Virus record (IMG/VR): IMGVR_UViG_3300028419_000029 | Span: 1-26,327 of that record | DNA length: 26,327 nt | Direction: 5' to 3' (one strand) | Source of the DNA: a virus | Part shown: piece by piece, positions 1 through 8,422 of the stretch | How positions within the stretch are numbered: the first letter of the stretch is position 1 | How the letters are laid out: the number at the start of each line of letters is the position of its first letter | Position numbers and translations under genes: made by a program | The notes under the pieces: model-generated | Told to the model about the DNA's origin: nothing | What the model saw: only the letters and a program-made list of their open reading frames with translations | Databases searched by the model: none

Positions 1-142
1 AGGTTTTAAACTCTACCTTGTGTTGGCTAAGTGCTACAAAGTTTTCCTCTATAGCAGGAAATTCCACTAATGAAATAGCGTATATTCCATCTTCTCTGCT
101 TTCTTCGTCTATAAAAAGTTCTATTGTATCTAAGTTCTCCAT
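1..142 (-). CDS. XkdF-like phage structural/protease protein, N-terminus (partial)
   Basis: The gene starts at ATG 142-140 and runs off the left edge, so only 47 codons are visible. The N-terminus has an acidic opening (ENLDTIELFIDEE) followed by DGIYAISLVEFPAIEENF. The pattern 'ISLV-x-x-PAIE-x-F' is what I know from the start of XkdF-like putative serine proteases and related head proteins of Bacteroidota phages. In such phages the protein is thought to be a head maturation protease or capsid-associated protein. It lies 37 bases downstream of the tape measure gene on the same strand, so head genes would follow tail genes here. The catalytic part is outside the window, so a protease function is inferred from the N-terminal motif only. 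Confidence 0.55.
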   Translation of the reverse strand, partial: MENLDTIELFIDEESREDGIYAISLVEFPAIEENFVALSQHKVEFKT

Positions 143-179
143 ATTATTGTAACGTTTTGTTTGTTATATTATATTGTTT

Positions 180-2390
180 TTAACCACCAAACCTTGCTGA
201 TGATTTAGTATTAGCATCTAATTGCTGTTGATTAGTTATGTCTTTAGAAACTACATAAGCCTTGATAGGTTTATCAAATTGACCTTGTACTGCTTCTGCA
301 ACTTGGTTACCTTGACTACTACCAACTAAGTTGAAGTCAAAGGTCCTGTTACCTACACCACCACCTCCACCACCACTTGCTGTTCTTATTGGTGTAGATG
401 CTGCTTCTGGTTGGAATTTTTGTCTTGCTATAGTTGCAACTTGTAATAAACCACTTGCAATGGTAGCACTTGCTAAAGCAATCCTTGCAATAGTACTTGG
501 AACAGTTTTATCGTTTAATGCTTTGGAAGCACCTGCATAAGTATCTACAACTGCCATAGCAATATTAAATGCCTTTTGAGTATTAAATTGCTTCTTTTTA
601 ATTTCATTTTGTTTTTTTCTGTTTTCTTCATCATTTCTTGCTATCTCGTTTTGTATTCTCTTTCTTTCTTTTACAGATAGGTTTTCATTAAGTAATCTGT
701 TATTTAACTCTTCGTTTAAAGCATTGGTTTTATTTTGTTCTATCTGTAATTGTCTTTCAAATTCACCATTTACAAAATCAGTAACACCAGACATTAAAGT
801 TTTGTAGGTTTCTATGTAATGAGATAAGGCATCAAATTCTTCTTGTTTTTTATCACCATTACCTATACCAATAGCAGCTCTTCTCGCTTCCCCTAATGAT
901 TCGTAAAGGCTAAATAAAGGTTCGTACGCTTCATCTATTTGTGAGATTGTATCACTTAATTCTTTACCAGATTGAAGTATAGATTCCCTTGTCTTTGATT
1001 CTGCATCACCTGTTAACTCTTTCTTCTTAGCCTCACTTATACTTTTATCTAACTTAATTTTTAACTTATACTCTTCTAATATTCTCATTAGATTAGCAAC
1101 GTGTTCATCGTGCTTTGCTCTTGCTATATTTTTTTCTGTACTTTTAGCAAGTTCAAGTCTTTTCTTTTCATTACTCAACTCCATCTCCAAGTAAACCTTA
1201 GAGTATCTTTCTTTTATTCTTTTTTTATCTTTTTCTGTAGATGCATTTGCTAATTCCTCTGCCTCTCTATTCTTTAAGTTTTGAATCTTTATTTTTTCTT
1301 GAAGCCTTAATATCGCTTGTTCTTGATTCTTAACATCTAAATCTAAATCTTCTTTAGTTTTGAATATAGAGATTTTGTTTTTCCCAGAAGTTCTACCTTT
1401 TTTATTTCCACCAAAAATAAATTTAGCTAACTCTCCATCATTCTTTTTAAGCATATCTAAATACTTCTGAATAGTGTCTTTAGATGATTTTAATGCTTCT
1501 TCTTGGTTTTTACTATCAGCTTCTAAAGCATCAGCCATACCTGCACCAGCACCACTAATACTATTTATTAAAGCATAGTAAGCTGTTTCGTACCACTTTA
1601 AATTCTCTCCTGCTGTTCGAGCCTCTATTTTAGATTGCTCAATCATTTCGTCTTGAATAAGTTTAGCTATTGCTCTTGCTTTAGCATTTTTTATAAAAGA
1701 CATAGATAGTAAATCTATTTTTTCAGCAGCCTCTTCACTTAATTCTCCAGTATCACTTATTGATATATTTAAGTCTTTAAATTCATCATTAGCTTTACTT
1801 ACTAATTCTTTTTTAGTTTCTAATGATATATTGCTGTCATTTAAAGCATCTTTAAGAACCATTAACTTAGTAGCTTCTTCTCCAAATGTTTCGTTTAAAG
1901 AATCAATAGCTTTTTTAGCTTTTTGACTACTACCTTCCATTCTCTCCATTATAGAAACAATAACAGATATAGCAAATACAACACCTAAAGGACCTAACAT
2001 TGCTTTACCCATATCCTTTAAAGCACCACGAAAACTACCTGCTGTCTTTGTTGCAAATGCCATTTGAGAGGCTAACTGTGTAATGTTGTTAGCCATACCT
2101 CTCATTCCGTAGTTAGAATCTTGAATAACCCTACCTAATTCTAATACAGAAGATGTTGCACCACCAGAGGCTTTACTAAAATCGTTTTTAGCTTTAGATG
2201 TTGATTTTAAGCTGTTATTAAACTTATCAAACCTAACCTTTTCAACTTCTTTAGCAAAATTACCAAACTCTTTTCTAAGTTCTTTTATAGGAACTTGTGT
2301 AGCAACAATTTGACCTCTAAAATCTCTCAAAGTAGCTGTTCCACTCTCCTTGTCTACAAGTATCTTATATGTTATACTATTATCTGCCAT
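180..2390 (-). CDS. Tail tape measure protein
   Basis: 736 aa protein that sets tail length and is ejected with DNA. The first 110 residues contain a small globular part, then a Gly/Ala/Met-rich stretch. A hydrophobic segment (about residues 130-148, LGPLGVVFAISVIVSIM) is followed by long charged helical regions rich in Lys/Glu (about 350-600), and a second Ala/Ile-rich hydrophobic segment near 605-665 (AMAVVDTYAGASKAL, IASGLLQVATIA). A Gly-rich linker and a short C-terminal domain end the protein. This mix of coiled coil and isolated membrane-like helices in a long protein placed among tail genes is typical of tape measures. The length is modest, implying a short-tailed siphovirus. The start ATG overlaps the end of the preceding 52-aa gene by 11 bases, consistent with translational coupling. 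Confidence 0.85.
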   Translation of the reverse strand: MADNSITYKILVDKESGTATLRDFRGQIVATQVPIKELRKEFGNFAKEVEKVRFDKFNNSLKSTSKAKNDFSKASGGATSSVLELGRVIQDSNYGMRGMANNITQLASQMAFATKTAGSFRGALKDMGKAMLGPLGVVFAISVIVSIMERMEGSSQKAKKAIDSLNETFGEEATKLMVLKDALNDSNISLETKKELVSKANDEFKDLNISISDTGELSEEAAEKIDLLSMSFIKNAKARAIAKLIQDEMIEQSKIEARTAGENLKWYETAYYALINSISGAGAGMADALEADSKNQEEALKSSKDTIQKYLDMLKKNDGELAKFIFGGNKKGRTSGKNKISIFKTKEDLDLDVKNQEQAILRLQEKIKIQNLKNREAEELANASTEKDKKRIKERYSKVYLEMELSNEKKRLELAKSTEKNIARAKHDEHVANLMRILEEYKLKIKLDKSISEAKKKELTGDAESKTRESILQSGKELSDTISQIDEAYEPLFSLYESLGEARRAAIGIGNGDKKQEEFDALSHYIETYKTLMSGVTDFVNGEFERQLQIEQNKTNALNEELNNRLLNENLSVKERKRIQNEIARNDEENRKKQNEIKKKQFNTQKAFNIAMAVVDTYAGASKALNDKTVPSTIARIALASATIASGLLQVATIARQKFQPEAASTPIRTASGGGGGGVGNRTFDFNLVGSSQGNQVAEAVQGQFDKPIKAYVVSKDITNQQQLDANTKSSARFGG

Positions 2391-2538
2391 CTCTTAATGC
2401 TTTTTGTCTTTTTCTGTAATCTTTTAACCTCTTTATACTTGTAGGAAAGTTGTACGCACCTTTAGCAAACTGAATATCGTCATCTGCTATATCGTAAAAA
2501 TCGTTACTATTTAATAGTTCTATTATATCTTTAATCAT
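2380..2538 (-). CDS. Small 52-aa protein coupled to the tape measure gene
   Basis: A 52-codon frame starts at ATG 2538-2536, one base after the TAG stop of the large FN3 tail protein gene, and ends with TAA at 2382-2380, inside the tape measure start. The N-terminal half is acidic (DIIELLNSNDFYDIADDDI) and the C-terminal half is basic (SIKRLKDYRKRQKALRDGR). The tight junctions on both sides fill the only gap between two large tail genes and argue that it is real. Tail assembly chaperones often sit just upstream of tape measures, but this one is too short and featureless to call. Function unknown. Confidence 0.6.
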   Translation of the reverse strand: MIKDIIELLNSNDFYDIADDDIQFAKGAYNFPTSIKRLKDYRKRQKALRDGR

Positions 2539-2539
2539 A

Positions 2540-5335
2540 CTATATATTTCTTGTTCTTACTTCTAATTTTGCACTTCTTGCACTTACATTACCTGCTGCA
2601 TCTAAAGCCTCTACTGTTACACCATAATCTGTATCTGGTAATAATCCACCAAATGTATAGAATGTATTAGCATCAGAAGGTGTTTGTAAAACGTTATCTA
2701 AATAAACCTTATACATAGTTACACCTGTATCATCAGTTGAAGCATCCCAAGCAACTGTAAAACCGTTAGAACCTATTAAGGTTGTTCTTAGGTTAGTTGG
2801 TATTGTAGGTGACGTTACATCTGATACACTACCAGTAGTTGCTGTAACCTCTGTAGCAGAAGATAATAAACTTTCATTACCTGCCTCATCATAAGCTGTA
2901 ACCTTTATAGCATAGCTTGTAGATTGACTTAATCCTGTAATCATTATATTGTTTTGTAAACCTAATGTAGCATATAATACACCATCTACATAAACCTTAT
3001 ACCCTGCAAGGTCTGTTTCTATATTTTGATTCCAAATCATTCTAACTCTATCTGTAAGCGTTGTTTCTATAGCTAACCCAACTACATCAGCAGGTGGTGT
3101 TACATCAACAAACTCTTCTAAATTAATATCAAAAGCAGTAATTAAGTCTAATTGACTCTTATTAGTGTTTAAGTTAGTTGTTATTTCATTTATAACGTAT
3201 GGTGCGCCATTTATAATCAATCTGTCTGCTAAAGAATATTCAAATAAGAAACTTAAAGGAAGCCTACCTTCTATCTTTAGGTTTCTTGATTCATTATTAA
3301 ACATATTTGAGATATAAGAACTATAATAGTTATTAAATAAACTATTTTCATTTACTTGCAACGTATATTCATCCACTTCTTTACCAAAGTTGATAGTTAA
3401 AGAACCATCTGAATTACTATTAGAACCTCTGTTATAAGTGCTTATAAAACTTGTTTCTTCTCTTAATCCAAACTTGTAAACATTCGTATCTACAGAAGTA
3501 TTTATCCCAAAAAATAATATAGGTTTAGGTGTTTCTGGTTCTTGGTCTTCATTAACTAACCAACCCTCACAAATATTAGTTAAATCACTATTATTCTCAT
3601 CACGAAGCCTACTAAAGTAAAGTTTCTCAAAAGGAACTTTTACATCATATTTACCTTTATCAAATACAAAGTTATTATTCTTACCATTATCTGTAGCATC
3701 AAATTTTAAATCTCCAAAATTATCTTGTTGTATTTCATTATGATTAACTAACCCAAAAGTAGAAGCATCTTCGTAATTAAAGTTTATATCTCCATATAAC
3801 TGTAATCTCTCTATATCGTAATTAAAAGTATCTACATAATTTGTTATATCCCTTTCTTGACCTGAAAGATAGTAATCGTTTAAAGGCAATATATCCATCT
3901 CTCCTGTACTGTCATCTACCTTAGCAACCAAATTAAACATCTTAAAAATACCTGTCATAAAGTCTATTACTTTCATATCTGGTACTTGCCTCATAATCTC
4001 TGCTCTCTGTGGAAAAGTATAAGCACCTTCTATTGATGGATATGTATGTGTTTTATCATTGCTACTCCAAGCACTGTCAGATATAGAAGCAGAGTAAGAA
4101 CGAGTTTCATAAAACTCATCTATAGTCATTTCTACATCATAATTAGCAACACTACCATCAGATGTTATTCTAAACCTAATATCCCAAGTCTTGTATTCTA
4201 TTGATTTTAACTCATACTGAATAGAATCAGAGCCTAAACTTGTACTTCTTTTAGATACTAATGGAGTAGTGCCATCAAATATCTCCATAGTGTATTCTAC
4301 ATCTCCAGCTATAGGGTCGTTAATAGTTACATCAAACTGTATCTCAGTTCTGTTTCTTGCTTGTTGGAAACCTTCATACCTTGTGTAAGTGTTTATAGGT
4401 AGTAATTCTTGGTCTGCACCAGAAGTATCGAAATCAGTTCTACCATTATTAGAGTAAACTATAAAAGTCTTAGAAAATGTTTCATCACCACCAACACCTT
4501 GTGTCAAAGAGCCTTTCTTGTTGTGCAATAGTAAATATAATTCATTTAACTTTGAGCCATAAACAAAACAGTCTTGTTTTATATTTATAGAATCATACTT
4601 TTCATCTATTGCTTTAAATATATGAGCAACTTTTATTGCAGGTTTTAATTGAGTGTATCTTAAACCATAATTAGCATCTGCACCACTATTGTCTTTATAA
4701 ATATTTACAGAAAAACCTTCCTGAAATTCAGTATCAGAAGTTACTCCACTACCATCATAAAACCATTTATTCTGTACAGATATTAAAGGATATATTATAT
4801 CTCTTGATATATTAGTAAACTCTTCCATAGCAGTACCATTATACTGCAATCCCTTTTTTAATCCACTACTTACATTAGATAAGTTAAATTCGTGGTCGAA
4901 TCTATTTAGATAATCTAAATCAGATAACTTATCTTCTCCTATAACATCTCCTAAACCACTCAAAGCACCAAAGAAAGTAAGATTGTAAGCATAAGGATAA
5001 CCATTCTTTATTTTAGAAGCAGTTAGTCTTATATAACCTTGCTTAAAGAATATACCATTAATAAATATTCTTGCTCTTTTCTTAATTCTTGCATCAAATG
5101 AATTTATTAGGGATGTAGAATAATAGTGTTGAAATATTCTATTATTTCTACTATTAGCAGGTACAACAAATTCTTTTGTATAATCTGTAAAAACAACATC
5201 AAACTCTTGTATGTTCTTAATAGTTTCAGTAATTTCTATAGTTTCAAAGTCAAAGAAATCTACTAATTCATAATTAGCTTCTTCGTCTATAGTATTATTA
5301 GAAGTATCAATATAAAGTTGTGTTTTTAATCTCAT
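2540..5335 (-). CDS. Large tail/baseplate protein with two C-terminal FN3 domains
   Basis: 931 aa. The N-terminal part (roughly residues 20-130) contains a pattern seen in tail-tip hub proteins of Bacteroidota phages: an 'iqeFdvvFTdyTKeFvvPAns' segment followed by a hydrophobic beta-rich region with 'GYIRL'. The middle is beta-rich and has no motif I can name. From about residue 750 there are two tandem fibronectin type III domains, each with the typical YKVYxD and 'LxxxTxYxxxVxAxDxAGN' pattern. FN3 domains in phage tails usually mediate weak carbohydrate or surface binding. Position next to the tape measure supports a role in the tail tip or adsorption apparatus. It overlaps its upstream neighbour by one base. 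I infer tail tip/hub; the exact subunit (Dit, Tal or receptor-binding) cannot be fixed. Confidence 0.7.
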   Translation of the reverse strand: MRLKTQLYIDTSNNTIDEEANYELVDFFDFETIEITETIKNIQEFDVVFTDYTKEFVVPANSRNNRIFQHYYSTSLINSFDARIKKRARIFINGIFFKQGYIRLTASKIKNGYPYAYNLTFFGALSGLGDVIGEDKLSDLDYLNRFDHEFNLSNVSSGLKKGLQYNGTAMEEFTNISRDIIYPLISVQNKWFYDGSGVTSDTEFQEGFSVNIYKDNSGADANYGLRYTQLKPAIKVAHIFKAIDEKYDSINIKQDCFVYGSKLNELYLLLHNKKGSLTQGVGGDETFSKTFIVYSNNGRTDFDTSGADQELLPINTYTRYEGFQQARNRTEIQFDVTINDPIAGDVEYTMEIFDGTTPLVSKRSTSLGSDSIQYELKSIEYKTWDIRFRITSDGSVANYDVEMTIDEFYETRSYSASISDSAWSSNDKTHTYPSIEGAYTFPQRAEIMRQVPDMKVIDFMTGIFKMFNLVAKVDDSTGEMDILPLNDYYLSGQERDITNYVDTFNYDIERLQLYGDINFNYEDASTFGLVNHNEIQQDNFGDLKFDATDNGKNNNFVFDKGKYDVKVPFEKLYFSRLRDENNSDLTNICEGWLVNEDQEPETPKPILFFGINTSVDTNVYKFGLREETSFISTYNRGSNSNSDGSLTINFGKEVDEYTLQVNENSLFNNYYSSYISNMFNNESRNLKIEGRLPLSFLFEYSLADRLIINGAPYVINEITTNLNTNKSQLDLITAFDINLEEFVDVTPPADVVGLAIETTLTDRVRMIWNQNIETDLAGYKVYVDGVLYATLGLQNNIMITGLSQSTSYAIKVTAYDEAGNESLLSSATEVTATTGSVSDVTSPTIPTNLRTTLIGSNGFTVAWDASTDDTGVTMYKVYLDNVLQTPSDANTFYTFGGLLPDTDYGVTVEALDAAGNVSARSAKLEVRTRNI

Positions 5336-6543
5336 TATCCTACGTTATTTATAACTTCTCTGGCAAACTTAAATTCTATTGTATAATTTATTAATTTCTC
5401 GTTTATATGTTGTTTATATTGAAACTCAGAGGTAGATATATTAGCTGTATGTTCTTTATTGTCTTTATAGTCATATATTGTAACATCTTCTGATAAAAGT
5501 AATTGTTTGAAAGCCTCATTCATCTCTTCCTCTACAAAACCACTATTTAAAGTTATTTTCTCTACACCATTAACGTTGTAATCTTGATATGTCTTTATAG
5601 TGCTTGAAGCGTTGTAGGACTGAATAGAATTAACCCTATAAGATTCTTTTTCTATCTGTAAAGTAACATCACTTCTCTTAAAGAACCATAAATCTTCTTT
5701 AATACCCCATCTATTAAGAAAAGTAACCCTATAAGGGTTGTATTTGCATTCAGAGATAGATTTTACTATAACTTCATTACGATAAACTATGCCTGCAACT
5801 TCAAATAAAAAGTCTATACGAGCAACATCGTTTAAATCAAAATCCTCTAAGAAATTAAGTAAGCATTTAGTTTCTTCAATCTTTCCACCACTTGTCAAAA
5901 AGTCAGAGTCAGAGGTGACTCTATCTTTGAATGAGGAGTAATTATAATCAACTATTAAGCCATCTGAAATTGAAGAATTTGTTTCTTGACGAACTAACTC
6001 ATTACTTTTACTATAATAGTTTACTTGTAAATCTCCACCTATTCCAGGAGGAAGTAAAGTAGGTAACCTTAGATTAGAATCATCTAATTTATAGACTATA
6101 TTAGACGAGCCTGCATAACCAGCTTTGTTTTTTAAATCGTCTAACAAGCTAAACACTCCTTTACTATCAATAACAGTAGCATTTCCGTTATATCCATCAG
6201 TAGAAAATAAATAACCTCTTCTTGCCGTATATGTTGTTACAATATCAGTGCCTTTTCCACCTGTAGATAAATCTCCAGAAAGTGTTGTTCTTACAGTTAA
6301 GGCTGAATAAGTTCCACCACCTGTATAAAAAGAACCATTACCTGTAGTAACCCATTCATACTCTTTAGAATCAAAATAATCATCTACCAGTGGAGATATG
6401 TCTAATAAATAATTATTCCTAAAAGCTAAATTAAAAGTCTTTAATACATTAGCACCATTAAGTATTTCTAATTTTAGAGTAGAAGCCGAATCTCTATCTT
6501 CTCTACTTACAAAATAAGGACTTCTTGTTAATATTAAACTCAT
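5335..6543 (-). CDS. Putative tail protein, 402 aa
   Basis: 402 aa, beta-rich by composition, without signal peptide or membrane segment. The opening is 'SLILTRSPYFVSREDRDSAS' and there is a segment describing a domain rich in Gly/Ser/Thr around residues 60-110. I recognise no catalytic motif. It is placed between the gp10-like gene and the FN3 tail protein, with single-base overlaps at both ends, so all three are surely translated from one message and belong to tail assembly. A distal tail (Dit-like) or baseplate role would fit the position directly ahead of the hub-like protein, but this is inference from order alone. Confidence 0.55.
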   Translation of the reverse strand: MSLILTRSPYFVSREDRDSASTLKLEILNGANVLKTFNLAFRNNYLLDISPLVDDYFDSKEYEWVTTGNGSFYTGGGTYSALTVRTTLSGDLSTGGKGTDIVTTYTARRGYLFSTDGYNGNATVIDSKGVFSLLDDLKNKAGYAGSSNIVYKLDDSNLRLPTLLPPGIGGDLQVNYYSKSNELVRQETNSSISDGLIVDYNYSSFKDRVTSDSDFLTSGGKIEETKCLLNFLEDFDLNDVARIDFLFEVAGIVYRNEVIVKSISECKYNPYRVTFLNRWGIKEDLWFFKRSDVTLQIEKESYRVNSIQSYNASSTIKTYQDYNVNGVEKITLNSGFVEEEMNEAFKQLLLSEDVTIYDYKDNKEHTANISTSEFQYKQHINEKLINYTIEFKFAREVINNVG

Positions 6544-7058
6544 TATTGTATTTTTATATTATCAAACTCAAATGTTTGTTTCATTCCTTCTATAAGTTCT
6601 AATCTGTACGCTTCTGTAATCTCTCCTGCAAGTTTACCTTCCATTTGTTGATTAACTCTTTGTATAATTCTTGAACCTCTATAGTTAAATCGCTCAATAG
6701 TACCTTCTTTGTCAATACTTTTCGCTAACGCATAACCTAAACTAAGAAAACTTCTATCTGTCATTTTCTTAAACCTACCTTTACTATCTCTTAACAAAGG
6801 TCGCATACCCTTTCTTTTTGCCCACTCAGCTAATTTCTGTGCTGGTGGCTTACTCCATCTCTTTAAATAACCATTAGAACCTAATAAATGAGCATACTTC
6901 TTATCAGATGTTATAGAAAAACCAGTATCAGTTACCTCAAACCTAATAGAGTTCTTTAAATCACCTTTATCAACTAATTCTTCCTGTACTATTAGTCTTT
7001 GTATAGCTTCTTTATAGTCTTTAGCTAAATCTGATAAAACTTCCTTTAATTTACCCAT
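6543..7058 (-). CDS. HK97 gp10-like head-tail/tail completion protein
   Basis: 171 aa. It has the layout of the HK97 gp10-like minor structural family: an N-terminal helix, a central beta part with 'DKGDLKNSIRFEVTDTGFSI' followed by 'YAHLLGSNGY' (compare the family's Y-A-x-x-x-E-x-G), and a C-terminal helix. Residues 60-100 are very basic (KRWSKPPAQKLAEWAKRKG). In known phages these proteins plug the head-tail connector or help join tail to head. It overlaps the next gene by one base and is two bases from its upstream neighbour, so it is co-translated with tail genes. Confidence 0.5.
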   Translation of the reverse strand: MGKLKEVLSDLAKDYKEAIQRLIVQEELVDKGDLKNSIRFEVTDTGFSITSDKKYAHLLGSNGYLKRWSKPPAQKLAEWAKRKGMRPLLRDSKGRFKKMTDRSFLSLGYALAKSIDKEGTIERFNYRGSRIIQRVNQQMEGKLAGEITEAYRLELIEGMKQTFEFDNIKIQ

Positions 7059-7059
7059 T

Positions 7060-7518
7060 TTAACAGATTGTAACGTTGTTTTTAACTCTAATTGATATAG
7101 TTGCTTCCCAACCTGCTAAAAGGTTCTTAAAACGCTCTTTAAATGGCTCTGCAATAGGTTCGTTGTCTAATTGATATTGAGTTCTGTATAAATCACCTCT
7201 TCTAAGACTTGTTATAAGACCATTAATAACTGTTAACTGAGTGTTTAATACATCGTGTAAGTTGTCATTACCAAAGAAATCATCAAACTCTGTTTCTTCA
7301 TTACTAAAATCAACTATATCAGCAACCAGTACAGAGAAGTCAAATATCAGCATATTATCCTCATTTCTTACTCTTTCTACGAAAATGTGAGATAATGGAA
7401 ATATAGTAGTCTTATCTAAGTCTATATCTGATAAATCCCCAAAAGTAACAGTATTTATGCTATTATTTGCTCTTAAAGCATCTTTAACTGCATCTACTGC
7501 TGTATAAAATTCTCTCAT
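7060..7518 (-). CDS. Putative tail completion/terminator protein, 152 aa
   Basis: 152 aa soluble protein. It starts with a helix (REFYTAVDAVKDALRAN), then alternating strands, including a 'PLSHIFVERV' strand and a C-terminal 'AGWEATISIRV' strand. This arrangement (N-terminal helix, then a sheet ending in an amphipathic strand) recalls small phage tail terminator and DUF3168-like proteins, and the position next to a gp10-like gene is the usual one for such a factor. No residue motif proves it. The ATG overlaps the stop of the upstream frame in an ATGA junction, pointing to translational coupling with the chaperone-like pair. Confidence 0.4.
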   Translation of the reverse strand: MREFYTAVDAVKDALRANNSINTVTFGDLSDIDLDKTTIFPLSHIFVERVRNEDNMLIFDFSVLVADIVDFSNEETEFDDFFGNDNLHDVLNTQLTVINGLITSLRRGDLYRTQYQLDNEPIAEPFKERFKNLLAGWEATISIRVKNNVTIC

Positions 7519-7739
7519 CGTTTCATATTTTGTTTCATAATCTTATTCTCTGTTTCGTTTAATTCCTTAATGTATTCTAAGTACATTAATGCTTTATGTA
7601 CATTTAAGGTTGTAACTTCATCAAATTTCGTAACATCTCCCTGTGCAAGTGTATAGATTGCTTGGTATCCACCCCACTTTTTTCCGAAGGATTGTCTAAG
7701 CGATTCTCCACGTTCTCCTGTAACTGTTGAAGTGTACAA
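7515..7739 (-). CDS. gpT-like tail assembly chaperone domain, probably reached by -1 frameshift
   Basis: A 74-codon frame whose only possible independent start near its 5' end is TTG (7739-7737). Its open frame actually extends upstream to about 7850. It ends with TGA overlapping the next ATG. The sequence 'FGKKWGGYQAIYTLAQGDVTKFDEV' followed by a Leu-rich helix resembles the C-terminal domain of tail assembly chaperones (the 'T' part of the lambda gpG/gpGT type), where a W-G-x-Y then A-x-G-D/N-x-x-x pattern is common. It overlaps the 3' end of the 230-aa gene by 136 bases in the -1 frame. Lack of a good start plus a slippery heptamer upstream suggests it is made as a fusion of about 260 aa rather than as a separate protein. 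Confidence 0.55.
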   Translation of the reverse strand: MYTSTVTGERGESLRQSFGKKWGGYQAIYTLAQGDVTKFDEVTTLNVHKALMYLEYIKELNETENKIMKQNMKR

Positions 7740-8296
7740 TCCATCGTATAAAGAGGCAATTTTTTCGCTAAATTGTAAAAAAAAACCCTTACACCTAAGT
7801 AAACATCTAAAGGTGCATCCTTCATTATGTCTGATAAGTGGTCTGAACCTTTATACCTCTGTATATGATACGCATCTCCTTTTCTGTACTGAACAGGTCT
7901 ATACAATACAGCCATTGCTCTATGTGCTGTCTTATAATCGTAAATATAATTCTCTAAATCCTTATACTCACCATAACTCATTTCGTCTAAGTTAGGTACT
8001 AAACCAAACTCAACCTCTACACCATCAGTTCCTCTTAGTTTAAAGGTATTAACTCTAATATCATTCTCACCTAATACATCTCCTAAGTGGTCTAATACCT
8101 CTTGAAATTGACTTAAAGGTATACTATTAATAATCTTTAAATCTAAACCACAAAAGAACTGTAGTGCTTTTAGGTTAATAAACTCATCACTATCTTTTAC
8201 ATCTTTATTTTTTTCTAAAACGTCTTGAAACTTCTGCCAGTCCTTCAGTTTTATATCCCTCTTTGTTGCAGGTATTTTAATAATAAATTCTTCCAT
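7604..8296 (-). CDS. Probable tail assembly chaperone (gpG-like), 230 aa
   Basis: 230 aa, first gene of the minus-strand tail block. Recognisable segments are 'FGLVPNLDEMSYGEYKDLENYI' spread over residues ~113-135 and 'AHRAMAVLYRPV' just after, a pattern I associate with a family of proteins in tail modules of Bacteroidota phages; I do not know a proven function. The C-terminal 57 codons are read over a region that is also open in the -1 frame, and here third positions are unusually often G or C (CAG, GAG, AAC, GTG, GAG, CGC, GAC) for this AT-rich genome, as expected for dual coding. The chaperone call rests on this architecture: a longer first protein and a frameshifted C-terminal extension upstream of tail genes. 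Confidence 0.5.
   Translation of the reverse strand: MEEFIIKIPATKRDIKLKDWQKFQDVLEKNKDVKDSDEFINLKALQFFCGLDLKIINSIPLSQFQEVLDHLGDVLGENDIRVNTFKLRGTDGVEVEFGLVPNLDEMSYGEYKDLENYIYDYKTAHRAMAVLYRPVQYRKGDAYHIQRYKGSDHLSDIMKDAPLDVYLGVRVFFYNLAKKLPLYTMDCTLQQLQENVENRLDNPSEKSGVDTKQSIHLHREMLRNLMKLQP
7778..7784 (-). other. Candidate -1 slippery heptamer T TTT TTT
   Basis: On the minus strand the 230-aa frame reads GTT TTT TTT TAC across a run of nine T (7785-7777). The last T of GTT plus the two TTT codons form T TTT TTT, a canonical X XXY YYZ heptamer. A one-base backward slip leads into the frame that encodes the 'KKWGGYQAIYTLAQGD' domain, giving a product of about 260 aa. A purine-rich stretch (TAAGGG) lies directly upstream. 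The homopolymer could also be an indel hotspot. Confidence 0.45.
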
Positions 8297-8332
8297 ATAC
8301 TATTATAACGTAAAAGGTAAAATTTATCTTTA

Positions 8333-8362
8333 TATGTTAAAATATGTTAAAATTTGTTAAAA
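8333..8362 (+). repeat. Three tandem 10-bp repeats TATGTTAAAA
   Basis: TATGTTAAAA (8333-8342), TATGTTAAAA (8343-8352) and TTTGTTAAAA (8353-8362) follow one another exactly, one helical turn apart, directly upstream of the -33 element of the plus-strand promoter and within the divergent intergenic region between the tail block and the plus-strand operon. In-phase repeats of this kind usually bind a regulator on one face of the DNA. Confidence 0.7.
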
Positions 8363-8365
8363 AGG

Positions 8366-8395
8366 TTGTGTAAGTCATTTTATATTGTATCTTTG
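8366..8395 (+). promoter_or_regulatory. Bacteroidota-type promoter for the plus-strand operon
   Basis: TTG at 8366-8368, a 19-nt spacer, then TATCTTTG at 8388-8395, which matches TTG-N19-TAnnTTTG. Transcription would start near 8401, about 20 bases ahead of the first ATG at 8423. Confidence 0.75.
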
Positions 8396-8422
8396 CTATG
8401 TATTAATTAAAAAACAAGTTAA

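Noticed and set aside
331-540. Plus-strand frame with a proline run
   Set aside because: It is the antisense of the Gly-rich linker of the tape measure protein.
7732-7995. Plus-strand 87-codon frame
   Set aside because: Antisense shadow of the chaperone-like gene, with no promoter or domain.
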